This document shows, one piece after another, positions 8,671 through 16,536 of a DNA stretch of 27,459 nt. Source of the DNA: SZUA-430 sp964547645 (GTDB lineage Bacteria > Pseudomonadota > Alphaproteobacteria > Micropepsales > Micropepsaceae); contig CAZJOM010000057.1 in NCBI GenBank assembly GCA_964547645.1, positions 1 through 27,459 on the forward strand, read 5' to 3'. Positions within the stretch are counted from its first letter, which is position 1; the number at the start of each line of letters is the position of its first letter. A program made the position numbers and the translations under genes. The notes under the pieces are model-generated. The model was not told the origin of the DNA. It saw only the letters and a list, made by a program, of their open reading frames with translations, and searched no databases.

Positions 8671-9480
8671 TCACTTAGCCTCATTCAGCGACCAGTCATA
8701 GTCGTAGCCCGCAATCGCCTCCACGCCGCCAAGCTGCTTTTTCAGTACCGGTTCCGCGAAAGCCGCCAAATGCCGCAACAACTCCATGTCGGTGGCCCCG
8801 AAATCGGACCGGTACCAGTTGTAGATCCGCGAGAGGTAAACCTTCGTCCCGCTGACCCTGACACCCCGCGGATGATTGATGTATGCGCGCGCGCCCTGCG
8901 TCAGCATCGTATCCAGGCTCGCCCCCGTGAACGCCTTCGCCAACAAGTTCGGGCAACTCATCGACGCACAGTTCACCGCATAGTGGACGCGCGGGTCGCT
9001 CCAGACCTTGCGCAGAATATCGTGCTCGATGTTGTCGAGCGAAAGCTTGCGCCCCTCGACAGTCACGAGTGACGCCTTCCATGGCCCCGACGAGAAGAAC
9101 CCGCCGCCGAGCGAAATGTCTTTGATCGTCTTGACCGGATAGCGATCGAGCACGACGTCGATCGTCAACGCGTTATAGAGGTTGATCCAAAACGCCCGCT
9201 GCTCGTCGGGCTTTAGCGCCGTTACCTTCACGCCCTGCAGCGCCGTGAGATAAGCCTTCAACGCCTTTTTGTCGGAAGTACTCACCCGCCCATAGGCAAA
9301 TCGGTTGATCCCATCGGGCGAGGCGACAACATAGGCGCCAAGCAATCGGTCCCAAGCGCTGTGATCGACGGTCATCGTAGAAGCCGCGTTATTGGTGGCA
9401 AAGTATTGATCGAGTTCCTGCGCACGCGCCGGAGCCAACGATAAACACGCGATCAGAAGCGCGAAGACTATCCGGTTCAT
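8671..9480 (-). CDS. Secreted DUF547 domain protein
   Basis: The 269-residue protein has a Sec signal peptide (MNRIVFALLI core, cleavage after ARA at residue 20). The rest is a DUF547 domain, recognised by FWINLYNALTIDVVL (97-111), the GGFFSSGPW block, LSLDNIEHDILRK (147-158) and HYAVNCASMSCPNL (166-179). The Cys/His/Asn content of the last block suggests a papain-like hydrolase fold, but no activity is established for the family to my knowledge. It is the first gene of the minus-strand run DUF547-TVP38-flavoprotein-kinase-glk. ATG 9480 is preceded by AGGA at ten bases, which lies inside a predicted hairpin (9482-9511). Confidence 0.88.
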   Translation of the reverse strand: MNRIVFALLIACLSLAPARAQELDQYFATNNAASTMTVDHSAWDRLLGAYVVASPDGINRFAYGRVSTSDKKALKAYLTALQGVKVTALKPDEQRAFWINLYNALTIDVVLDRYPVKTIKDISLGGGFFSSGPWKASLVTVEGRKLSLDNIEHDILRKVWSDPRVHYAVNCASMSCPNLLAKAFTGASLDTMLTQGARAYINHPRGVRVSGTKVYLSRIYNWYRSDFGATDMELLRHLAAFAEPVLKKQLGGVEAIAGYDYDWSLNEAK

Positions 9481-9481
9481 G

Positions 9482-9511
9482 GGCAGGCGATCCTAGTGGA
9501 TTCGGCCTGCC
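9482..9511 (-). promoter_or_regulatory. Hairpin in the 5' leader of the DUF547 gene
   Basis: A perfect 7-bp stem (GGCAGGC at 9482-9488 with GCCTGCC at 9505-9511) encloses a further 5-bp stem (GATCC with GGATT, one G-T pair) and a 4-base loop, with a 2-base bulge. In the minus-strand transcript it ends one base before the start codon, and the only Shine-Dalgarno-like sequence (AGGA, 9494-9491) lies in its inner stem and loop. It could therefore limit ribosome access. A role in translation control is inference. Confidence 0.45.
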
Positions 9512-9599
9512 GCTTATGCCATGCACCCCACCTCACCGCCGGATAACAGCTTCGTTGGTCCGATGTGACGCACCCAAGCCCTTGGTAACCCTTCAAGAT

Positions 9600-9628
9600 T
9601 TGACTTGGGGCCGTGAATTCCCTATATG
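9600..9628 (+). promoter_or_regulatory. Predicted sigma-70-type promoter of the rpmH-rnpA operon
   Basis: TTGACT (9600-9605) and TATATG (9623-9628) are separated by exactly 17 bases, close to the alphaproteobacterial housekeeping promoter pattern. Transcription would start near 9635, about 35 bases ahead of the rpmH start codon, which is the expected place for the strong promoter of this ribosomal protein operon. Confidence 0.7.
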
Positions 9629-9669
9629 CGCCCGCTCAATCAAAGCCGCATGCCCGAAGGACCTGTGCC

Positions 9670-9804
9670 GTGAAGCGCACCTATCAGCCGTCAAAGATCG
9701 TCAGAAAGCGCCGCCACGGCTTTCGTTCGCGTGCAGCCACGCTCAACGGCAAGAAGGTCCTTGCCCGCCGCCGCGCGCACGGTCGCAAGCGCCTGTCGGC
9801 TTAA
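9670..9804 (+). CDS. rpmH: Ribosomal protein bL34
   Basis: The 44-residue, highly basic protein begins MKRTYQPSKIVRKRRHGFRS and ends GRKRLSA, the standard bL34 sequence and length. It is a component of the large ribosomal subunit. Translation starts at GTG 9670, with AAGGA (9657-9661) eight bases upstream; the reading frame is open further upstream (to 9613), but an extension would place non-homologous residues before the invariant KRTYQPS. It is followed after 15 bases by rnpA, the usual pairing. Confidence 0.98.
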   Translation: MKRTYQPSKIVRKRRHGFRSRAATLNGKKVLARRRAHGRKRLSA

Positions 9805-9819
9805 GGCCGACTATCCCGC

Positions 9820-10209
9820 GTGGCCGGAACCGGCACGCCTACCCCTAAGGTCAAAGTGTCGCGTCTCCTCAAACGCGCCGATTTTCTGCGCCTCGCACGC
9901 GGCCGCAAATGGGCCTCGCCCGGCCTGGTGCTGCAATCCGCGGCGTCGCCGGAGCCGAATGAGGGCATTCGCGTCGGCTTCACCGCCACCAAGAAATTAG
10001 GCTCCGCCGTGGTCCGCAATCGCGTGAAACGGCGCTTGCGCGAGGTGGTCCGCGCCGTGCTGCCCCTTTATGGCAATGCCGGGCATGACTATGTTCTGAT
10101 CGGTCGCGAGGCGACGGCAAAACGCCCGTTCGCGGCCTTGATCGAAGATCTGAAGCAGGCTCTCCGCAAGGTACATGGGGGCCGCCCCCCAAAAGCGGAG
10201 GAGCAATGA
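9820..10209 (+). CDS. rnpA: Ribonuclease P protein component
   Basis: The basic 129-residue protein is the protein subunit of RNase P, which with the RNA subunit removes 5' leaders from pre-tRNAs. Family marks are LLKRADFLRLARGRKW (about 16-31), GIRVGFTATKKLGSAVVRNRVKRRLREV (about 49-76, the conserved RNR box) and HDYVLIGR. No rnpB RNA gene is in the window. GTG 9820 gives this length; a second in-frame GTG at 9856 has AAGG only five bases upstream and would give a 117-residue protein starting just before LLKRADFL, so the true start may be the later one. The stop overlaps the yidD start by four bases. Confidence 0.94.
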   Translation: MAGTGTPTPKVKVSRLLKRADFLRLARGRKWASPGLVLQSAASPEPNEGIRVGFTATKKLGSAVVRNRVKRRLREVVRAVLPLYGNAGHDYVLIGREATAKRPFAALIEDLKQALRKVHGGRPPKAEEQ

Positions 10210-10496
10210 CGATTGCCGAGTGGTTCCTGCTTGCCGCCAAACGGCTCGCGCAGGCGCCGATCCATGCCTATCGCTATGCGCTCTCGCCGCTGCTCGGCCC
10301 CGTCTGCCGCTATCAGCCGACCTGTTCCGCCTACGCCCTCGAAGCGATCGAAAAACACGGCGCGGTCAAAGGCGCCTGGCTCACGCTGCGCCGCCTCTCG
10401 CGTTGCCACCCTGTGAAGTGGCTCGGCGGCAGCGAAGGCTTCGATCCCGTGCCTGAAAAATGCGCGCACCACCATCACGCTGAGATTGGCCGATGA
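10206..10496 (+). CDS. yidD: Membrane protein insertion efficiency factor YidD
   Basis: The 96-residue protein has an N-terminal amphipathic/hydrophobic segment and the family core SPLLGPVCRYQPTCSAYALEAIEKHG (about 27-52) with its paired cysteines, followed by GAWLTLRRLSRCHP and a GFDPVPE block. YidD is membrane-associated and helps YidC and the Sec system insert inner-membrane proteins. A His-rich tail (HHHH) is seen near the C-terminus. Start and stop both overlap neighbours by four bases (ATGA with rnpA before and yidC after), giving a tightly coupled rnpA-yidD-yidC unit. Confidence 0.96.
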   Translation: MTIAEWFLLAAKRLAQAPIHAYRYALSPLLGPVCRYQPTCSAYALEAIEKHGAVKGAWLTLRRLSRCHPVKWLGGSEGFDPVPEKCAHHHHAEIGR

Positions 10497-12304
10497 ACAA
10501 ACAACAAGACAACGGCGGCCTCATCCTGGCGATGATCCTGTGCGCGGTCATCCTGATTGCCTGGCAATACTTCGTTCTGGGTCCCCAGCAAGCGCGTCAG
10601 CGCGCGGCCATCGAAGCCGCCAAACAGCAACAGCAGCAAACGCAAACCACGGCGCCTGTGCCGGGAACACCCGCAGCACCCGGCGCCCCCAGCACACCGC
10701 TGGTCGCTGGTGGCAACCAGCCCCGTGAAGCGGTGATTGCAGCCGGCGGCGCACGCCTGCACTTCGACAACGGCAAGGTCGATGGTTCGATTAAGCTGAC
10801 CGGCGCCGTGATCGACGACCTGCGTCTGCGCGACTACCGCGAAACCATCGATCCGAAGAGCCCGGAGATCGTCTTCCTCGCGCCGCAAGGCTCGACCGGT
10901 GCGACCTTTGCTGAAGTGGGCTGGACCCATGCTCCGGGCTCCGCCACGCCTGTGCCGGACGCCAATACAGTCTGGACCGCCTCCAGCGACAAGCTCACGC
11001 CCGCCGCCCCGGTCACGCTCACGTGGGACAACGGGCAAGGCCTGAAGTTCACGCGCACGGTCGCCATCGACGCGAACTATATGTTCACGATCACGGATAA
11101 GGTCGAGAACACCTCAGCCGCACCTGTCACACTCTATCCCTATGCAGTGGTAACCCGCGACGGCGAACCGAAGCACACCACGAACTGGCTGATCCACGAA
11201 GGTCTGCTTGGCGTTCTACAAGGCCGCCTGCAGGACAAGACGACCTATTCCGAAGTCCGCGAATACGAGAAGGGCGAACTGAAGCTCGACAGCACCGGCG
11301 GCTGGCTTGGCCTCACCGACAAATATTGGATCGCAACCCTGATCCCGCCGCAGAACGAGCAATTCACCGGCCGCTTCTCGCGCGCAGCCGCAGGCACCAG
11401 CGAACTGTTTCGCGCCGACTACCTCCTTGGCGCCCGCAATGTCGCCGCCAATGCCAGCGCAACCGTCACTCACCACATTTTTGCCGGCGCCAAAGTCGTC
11501 TCGCTGATCGAGCAGTATCAGCGCGACTTGAACATTCAGCGCTTCGACATGACCGTCGATTGGGGCTGGTTTTCGTTCTTCACCTATTGGATTTTCAAAG
11601 CGCTCGACTGGTTCAACAAGGTCGTCGGCAACTTCGGCGTCGCAATCATCCTGCTCACGATCGCGCTCAAAATTCTGTTCTTCCCGCTGGCCAATCGCTC
11701 TTACGAGTCGATGACCAAGATGAAGAAGGTCCAGCCGCAAATTAAGGAAATTCAGGAGCGCTACAAAGACGACCGCGTGAAGCTCCAGCAGGAGCAGCTC
11801 GCTTTGTTCCAGCGCGAAAAGATCAACCCGATGATGGGCTGTCTGCCGATCCTGCTGCAGATCCCGATCTTCTTCTCGCTCTACAAGGTCCTGTTCGTCA
11901 CCATCGAAATGCGGCACGCGCCGTTCTTCGGCTGGATCCAAGACTTGGCAGCGGGCGACCCGACGTCGTTCGTCAACCTGTTCGGTCTGTTGCCGTTCGT
12001 GGTCCCAACCTGGCTGCATATCGGCGTATGGCCGCTCCTGATGGGCATCACGATGTGGGTCCAGATGAAGATGAGCCCGCCCGCCGGCGATCCGGTACAA
12101 CAACAAGTGATGTCGTATATGCCGATCATGTTCACCTACATGATGGCGCAGTTCTCGGCCGGCCTCGTGATCTATTGGACCGTGAACAACGTGCTCTCGA
12201 TCATGCAGCAATACGTGATCATGCGCCGCTTGAACGTGCCGATCGAACTCTTCGACAACTTCAAGCGACCGACCTGGCTTGGCGGCAAATCGGCCAGCGG
12301 GTGA
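10493..12304 (+). CDS. yidC: Membrane protein insertase YidC
   Basis: The 603-residue protein is the Gram-negative form of the YidC/Oxa1 insertase, which places proteins in the inner membrane alone or with SecYEG. It has an N-terminal membrane anchor (about 9-29), a Gln/Pro/Ala-rich linker, a large periplasmic beta-domain (about 75-340) and the conserved five-helix core (about 355-590). The groove residue that is Arg366 in E. coli is Lys393 here (IALKILFFPLANRSYESM), a substitution I believe to be common in alphaproteobacteria. The cytoplasmic hairpin loop MTKMKKVQPQIKEIQERY follows, and the later helices include NPMMGCLPILLQIPIFFSLY. It overlaps yidD (ATGA) and engB (GTGA) by four bases each. 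Confidence 0.98.
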   Translation: MNKQQDNGGLILAMILCAVILIAWQYFVLGPQQARQRAAIEAAKQQQQQTQTTAPVPGTPAAPGAPSTPLVAGGNQPREAVIAAGGARLHFDNGKVDGSIKLTGAVIDDLRLRDYRETIDPKSPEIVFLAPQGSTGATFAEVGWTHAPGSATPVPDANTVWTASSDKLTPAAPVTLTWDNGQGLKFTRTVAIDANYMFTITDKVENTSAAPVTLYPYAVVTRDGEPKHTTNWLIHEGLLGVLQGRLQDKTTYSEVREYEKGELKLDSTGGWLGLTDKYWIATLIPPQNEQFTGRFSRAAAGTSELFRADYLLGARNVAANASATVTHHIFAGAKVVSLIEQYQRDLNIQRFDMTVDWGWFSFFTYWIFKALDWFNKVVGNFGVAIILLTIALKILFFPLANRSYESMTKMKKVQPQIKEIQERYKDDRVKLQQEQLALFQREKINPMMGCLPILLQIPIFFSLYKVLFVTIEMRHAPFFGWIQDLAAGDPTSFVNLFGLLPFVVPTWLHIGVWPLLMGITMWVQMKMSPPAGDPVQQQVMSYMPIMFTYMMAQFSAGLVIYWTVNNVLSIMQQYVIMRRLNVPIELFDNFKRPTWLGGKSASG

Positions 12305-12942
12305 GCAAACGCCTCGAACACGGCCGAATGCTCTTCGCGCAGGACTGTAAGTTCCTGCGCCCGGTGAAGGTATTCGCCGACCTGCCGCCGACAAAGTTGC
12401 CGGAGATCGCCTTCGCCGGCCGCTCGAACGTCGGCAAGTCGAGCCTGATCAACGCGCTGACGAACAGAAAGACGCTGGCGCGCGTGTCCAACACGCCGGG
12501 CCGCACCCGCGACATCAACCTATTCGAACTTGGCGGCCGGATCACGATTGCCGACTTGCCGGGCTACGGCTTCGCCAAAGTACCGAAGCAGATGGCCTAT
12601 GAATGGCGCCGCCTGATCGAAGCGTATTTGCGGGGCCGCCCGCAATTGAAGCGCGTCTGCCTTCTGATCGACGCGCGCCACGGCGCCAACGAAAACGATC
12701 GCGATGCGATGGCGATGCTGGCCGGTGTCGCGGCCTCCTTCATTGTCGTCTTGACCAAGATCGACAAGCTGAACCTGACCGACGCCGCCAAGGCGGTTAA
12801 CGACGCCACGCAGTTGGCGGCAACGTTCACCTCCGCCCATCCTGACGTGTTCGCCACCTCGGCCGAGACCGGATTGGGCATTCCCGAGCTTCGCGCCCAT
12901 CTCGCAGAGCTTGCCGAAACACGTTATAAGGCCCGCCGTTAA
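12301..12942 (+). CDS. engB: Ribosome biogenesis GTP-binding protein EngB (YihA/YsxC)
   Basis: The 213-residue GTPase carries G1 GRSNVGKS (40-47), a G2 threonine in NTPGRTRDINLFEL (64-77), G3 DLPGYG (85-90), G4 TKID (152-155) and G5 TSAETG near the C-terminus. EngB family proteins act in assembly of the large ribosomal subunit. The start is GTG 12301, whose last two bases begin the yidC stop (GTGA), so translation is probably coupled. The frame stays open upstream to 12028 but that part is inside yidC. argB follows after 14 bases. Confidence 0.96.
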   Translation: MSKRLEHGRMLFAQDCKFLRPVKVFADLPPTKLPEIAFAGRSNVGKSSLINALTNRKTLARVSNTPGRTRDINLFELGGRITIADLPGYGFAKVPKQMAYEWRRLIEAYLRGRPQLKRVCLLIDARHGANENDRDAMAMLAGVAASFIVVLTKIDKLNLTDAAKAVNDATQLAATFTSAHPDVFATSAETGLGIPELRAHLAELAETRYKARR

Positions 12943-12956
12943 CACCCAGGGCGCGC

Positions 12957-13907
12957 ATGAGTTCCGGACCCGACGACCCAAACTTCCAAGGCAAGGACGA
13001 TCGCGTCCAGAATCTGCGTCAGTTGGCAAAGTGGCGCGCCACCGCGCGCGTGCTGACCGAAGCGTTGCCGCACATCCTGCGCTACGATCAAAAGACGGTG
13101 GTCGTGAAGTACGGCGGCAACGCGATGGGCGAAGACGGCGTCGCCGCACACTTCGCGCAAGACATCGTGCTCATGCGTCAAACCGGCATCGAGCCCGTCG
13201 TCGTCCATGGCGGCGGACCGCAGATTGGCGCGATGTTGAAGCGCCTTGAGATCAAGTCGAACTTCATCGACGGTCTGCGCGTCACCGATCAGGCTGCAAT
13301 CGACGTCGTCGAAATGGTCCTCACCGGCACGATCAACAAGCAGATCGTCTCGGCGATCAATCACGCGGGCGGCAAGGCGGTCGGTCTCTCGGGCAAAGAC
13401 GGTCAACTCATCGTCGCCAAAAAGCTTCTCAAAACGAAGCACAATCCCGCCACCGGCAAGGACGAGGTCGTCGACCTCGGCTTCGTCGGTGAACCGGAAC
13501 AGATCAATACCGAAGTTCTGCAGACGATCGTGCGCTCGGACATGATCGCGGTCATCGCGCCGGTCGGCGTCGGCAGGGCCGGTGAGACGTTCAACATCAA
13601 CGCTGACACGGTAGCCGGCGCCGTAGCGGGTGCCCTGCACGCCGACCGCCTGCTCCTCCTGACCGATGTGCCGGGCGTCATGGACCGCAACGGCAATTTG
13701 ATCGAGCGCCTCACCACAACCGAGGCGCGCGCTCTGATCGCAGACGGCACGATTTCCGGCGGAATGATCCCGAAAGTTGAGACTTGCATCGACGCGGCCG
13801 AGCGTGGGGTGAGCGCCGCGGTCATCCTCGACGGCCGTGTTCAACATGTCTTGCTCATCGAACTGTTTACAGAGCACGGCGCAGGCACCATGATCGTCAA
13901 GGGCTGA
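12957..13907 (+). CDS. argB: Acetylglutamate kinase
   Basis: The 316-residue enzyme phosphorylates N-acetyl-L-glutamate in the second step of arginine synthesis. It shows the amino acid kinase fold: KYGGNAM with Lys51, VVVHGGGPQIG (81-91), a conserved segment GLRVTD for acetylglutamate binding, NINADTVAGAVAGAL for the substrate and DVPGVMD. Near the C-terminus, Lys in GGMIPKVETC lies in the ATP site. The N-terminal helix before KYGG, with AKWRATARVLTEALPHI, is typical of arginine-sensitive hexameric enzymes, so feedback inhibition by arginine is likely. AGGG five bases before ATG 12957 supports the start. It closes the rpmH operon block. Confidence 0.97.
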   Translation: MSSGPDDPNFQGKDDRVQNLRQLAKWRATARVLTEALPHILRYDQKTVVVKYGGNAMGEDGVAAHFAQDIVLMRQTGIEPVVVHGGGPQIGAMLKRLEIKSNFIDGLRVTDQAAIDVVEMVLTGTINKQIVSAINHAGGKAVGLSGKDGQLIVAKKLLKTKHNPATGKDEVVDLGFVGEPEQINTEVLQTIVRSDMIAVIAPVGVGRAGETFNINADTVAGAVAGALHADRLLLLTDVPGVMDRNGNLIERLTTTEARALIADGTISGGMIPKVETCIDAAERGVSAAVILDGRVQHVLLIELFTEHGAGTMIVKG

Positions 13908-13934
13908 GCTAACGCGTGTTTGTAAAGGCTTGAA

Positions 13935-15140
13935 GTGACGGCCAAATTTTCGCGAGCTATCGCGCTGCCGGCGGGCGTCGCCCTGATGCTTGCATCGGGC
14001 ATCGCCTTGGCGCAGCAAGACCCACCAGCCTCCCAGCCCTCGCGTCCCGTCGTAATGCCGATGACGCCCGGCGCCGAGTTGAACCCATCGACGAAGCCGA
14101 AGTCGGCCAAACCCCGCATTGTCACCGCGCCGGGCGCCACACCCGCCGCCGGTGGCACCCAGCCCGACCGCGCTGCGAAGAGCGCGACCAGCGACTACAC
14201 GTTCTGTAACCGCACCTCTTACGCGACCTCAGTCGCTGTCGGTATCAGGAATGGCGGTCTCTGGGCGACGCGCGGCTGGTGGGTAATCCCCGCCGGCGAG
14301 TGCCGCGTGATCATCAAAGGCGCGCTCACGCAACCTGTCTACTACAGCTTCGCGCGCTCGTCTTTCGCTCACACCGGCCCGATCCGCACTTGGGGCGGCA
14401 CACAGACGCTCTGCACCGGCAAGGGCACATTCCAAGCGACCAGCGACGGCTCCGACCAATGCGGCCCCGGCTACGAGAGCCAAGGCTTCGCCAAGGTCGA
14501 GACCAACGGCAAAGCCGCGTGGACGACGACGCTGACCGAAGCCGCGAACTACAAGTCGGCCGAGCAAGCCCGCATCGCCGGCCTTCAGCGCCTGCTCAGC
14601 GACCTCGGCCGCTTCCAAGGCGCGATCGACGGCGTCGCCGGCCCGAAGTTCAACGAAGCGCTCAGCCAGGCCCGCACCGCACTCGGCGCGAGCCCGTCGG
14701 ACGCGACGGGGCTCTACAACAAACTCCTCGCCGAAGCCTCGCGCGTGCAAGCCTCCGCGGGCCTCACCTTCTGCAATCGCACGCAAGACATCATCTGGTC
14801 GGCCTTAGGCCTTGAATCGGGAACGAAGACGCACAGCATGGGCTGGTGGCGCCTGCAGCCCGGCCAATGCGAGAAGGTGATCAAGGACCGCCTGACCGAT
14901 CAGTACGTCTACGCCTTCGCGGCCGCCGACAAGTCAGAAGGCGTCGCCGAAACCTGGGGCGGCACGAAGCAATTCTGCACCCGCGACTCCAGCTTCGACA
15001 TGGCCGACGTGAAGGATTGCAAAGGCAGCGGCTCCGTCAGCACCGGCTTCCTGCAGATCGACACCGGCGGCCGCCCCGGCATCACCTTCGAGTTTGCCGG
15101 CCGCAGCGAGACGCCGCCCGCCGAACCGCCCGCGCAGTAG
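13935..15140 (+). CDS. Secreted protein with two DUF1036 domains around a peptidoglycan-binding-like segment
   Basis: The 401-residue product begins with a Sec signal peptide (cleavage likely after ALA at 26), then a Pro-rich linker. DUF1036-like domains occupy about 88-200 and 277-387. Each starts TFCNRT, has a GWW...PG(E/Q)C block (114-123; 303-312), a TWGG(T)-x-(Q)-xLC/FC block (152-160; 340-348) and several paired cysteines. Between them, about 210-255 (IAGLQRLLSDLGRF...AIDGVAGPKFNEAL) resembles a peptidoglycan-binding helical repeat. The domains suggest an envelope protein in the periplasm; no activity is known to me. GTG 13935 has AAAGG six bases upstream. Its stop abuts the stop of the convergent DUF2336 gene. 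Confidence 0.85.
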   Translation: MTAKFSRAIALPAGVALMLASGIALAQQDPPASQPSRPVVMPMTPGAELNPSTKPKSAKPRIVTAPGATPAAGGTQPDRAAKSATSDYTFCNRTSYATSVAVGIRNGGLWATRGWWVIPAGECRVIIKGALTQPVYYSFARSSFAHTGPIRTWGGTQTLCTGKGTFQATSDGSDQCGPGYESQGFAKVETNGKAAWTTTLTEAANYKSAEQARIAGLQRLLSDLGRFQGAIDGVAGPKFNEALSQARTALGASPSDATGLYNKLLAEASRVQASAGLTFCNRTQDIIWSALGLESGTKTHSMGWWRLQPGQCEKVIKDRLTDQYVYAFAAADKSEGVAETWGGTKQFCTRDSSFDMADVKDCKGSGSVSTGFLQIDTGGRPGITFEFAGRSETPPAEPPAQ

Positions 15141-16415
15141 CTATTCCAACGTGACCCCGAAATAGGTCAGGTGCCACTTCAACTCGTCGACCGGCAGCGG
15201 AAAGTCGACGCCGTCGCGCGCCATCACCATCTTTGACGCCGGCAGACGCGCGACTCCGGTTTGAACCTTCACCGCCACGCGCATCGCGAGCTTCGCGTGC
15301 CAAACAAGCGCCGTAATGGCCTTGCCTGACTGACTGATCAAAATCCGGTCGACGATCGCCTTCTCGACTTTCGTCAATGCCACAAGCGCCCACGCGACGA
15401 CACGCTTCTCGCCGTTCTCGGCCGCCTCGATCAGGAACTCGTCGTTCAACTCGCCTTTCGCCCGCGCCGCCTCGACCTGCGCCTTCGCACTGTCGTCGGC
15501 CGAGCCGGTGTCCGAGGTCGTGCCTTCCTCGTCAAGCCGCTCGCGCAGCTTCTTGTTCAGATGCGATTTCGTTTCCGCATCGACGCCGTTACGTTCGCAC
15601 AGCAAGCTTAGCAGCGACGCCCCGACGAACCCCGCAATCCGCCGCATCGCACGCACCGAAAGCTCCGCGCGCATCACGACCGGCTGATGCCAAGCCTCGA
15701 TCTCGGCCGCATGTTCGATCACGCGATCGAGTGTTTCCTCGCGCACCTGCGCATTTGAATTGGCAAGCAGCGTCGCGATCGCCGAAACGTCCAGAGTCGC
15801 CACGATCGCATCCGCCACGGGCTCGCTCACCGACTTCCGCCGCGCGATCGCAGCCAAGCTGCCCTCGACGCGGGCCGCCGCAATCACCTCGACCAAATCC
15901 TGATCCGACAGCAGCGGTGAATATTCGAGCACAGGCGCGCAGACGATGATCTCAAGATCGTTCGCCAGCTGCTGCACGATATGCGCGGGCACCTTGTCCG
16001 ACGACTTGATCTCTTCCGCGAGGATGGCGCGCACCCGCGGCAGGCTGTCGTTTGCCAGACGCTCCATCACTTCGATCGCGAGCGCCCGCACCCGCTCGCT
16101 TTCATCGGGTCCCATGCCCGGCAGCAAGCGTCCGATCTTGCGCGCAAGCTCGCAGCGCACCTCGTCCGCGTCGTCGCCCGTCAGAATCTTGTTCGCCTGA
16201 TGCGGCGTCGCCGGGTTCGCGGCCACAAGCCGGCGCACTTCTTGCGACTCGTCCGTGGCGAGGTAGTAGAGAATCTCGGGCTCCACATCCGGCCGCCCGG
16301 CCAAATAGCGGCGCGCATTGTGGGCGTGCGTCTCCAGCGACGCGCGCGCCTCCTCATAGGACATCGGCCCTTTCGGCGCGCTGTCCGTAATCTTGCTGAT
16401 CAACCGCTTCAGCAT
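15141..16415 (-). CDS. DUF2336 domain protein
   Basis: The 424-residue soluble protein is almost entirely helical, with repeated short helix pairs such as LATDESQEVRRLVAANP and LARKIGRLLP in its first half. These resemble the HEAT-like repeats of the alphaproteobacterial DUF2336 family. No catalytic motif or signal peptide is visible. A Ser/Asp/Thr-rich low-complexity stretch (near residues 300-320) separates the two halves. I chose ATG 16415 (MLKRLISKI) because the 61 in-frame residues further upstream overlap the promoter region of the divergent HAD gene and are compositionally unlike the family. GGGG and AGG lie just upstream. DUF2336 proteins have been discussed in signalling contexts, but I cannot assign a role here. 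Confidence 0.82.
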   Translation of the reverse strand: MLKRLISKITDSAPKGPMSYEEARASLETHAHNARRYLAGRPDVEPEILYYLATDESQEVRRLVAANPATPHQANKILTGDDADEVRCELARKIGRLLPGMGPDESERVRALAIEVMERLANDSLPRVRAILAEEIKSSDKVPAHIVQQLANDLEIIVCAPVLEYSPLLSDQDLVEVIAAARVEGSLAAIARRKSVSEPVADAIVATLDVSAIATLLANSNAQVREETLDRVIEHAAEIEAWHQPVVMRAELSVRAMRRIAGFVGASLLSLLCERNGVDAETKSHLNKKLRERLDEEGTTSDTGSADDSAKAQVEAARAKGELNDEFLIEAAENGEKRVVAWALVALTKVEKAIVDRILISQSGKAITALVWHAKLAMRVAVKVQTGVARLPASKMVMARDGVDFPLPVDELKWHLTYFGVTLE

Positions 16416-16536
16416 GACCTGCCCCACCCAGAAATCATCGGTGAGGATAAGCGCCGCCGATTTAAGGCCGCTTTGCCTGAGGTGGTTAACATTCGGTTGC
16501 GATGAGACACCGGATCGCGCTATTCCGCGCCCGGCC

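Noticed and set aside
12028..12300. N-terminal extension of EngB
   Set aside because: The extension lies entirely within yidC in another frame; the GTG at 12301 gives the normal family length and a GTGA overlap.
11216..12394. 392-codon minus-strand open frame opposite yidC
   Set aside because: It is an antisense shadow rich in His/Arg/Asp without motifs; yidC is intact and well matched.
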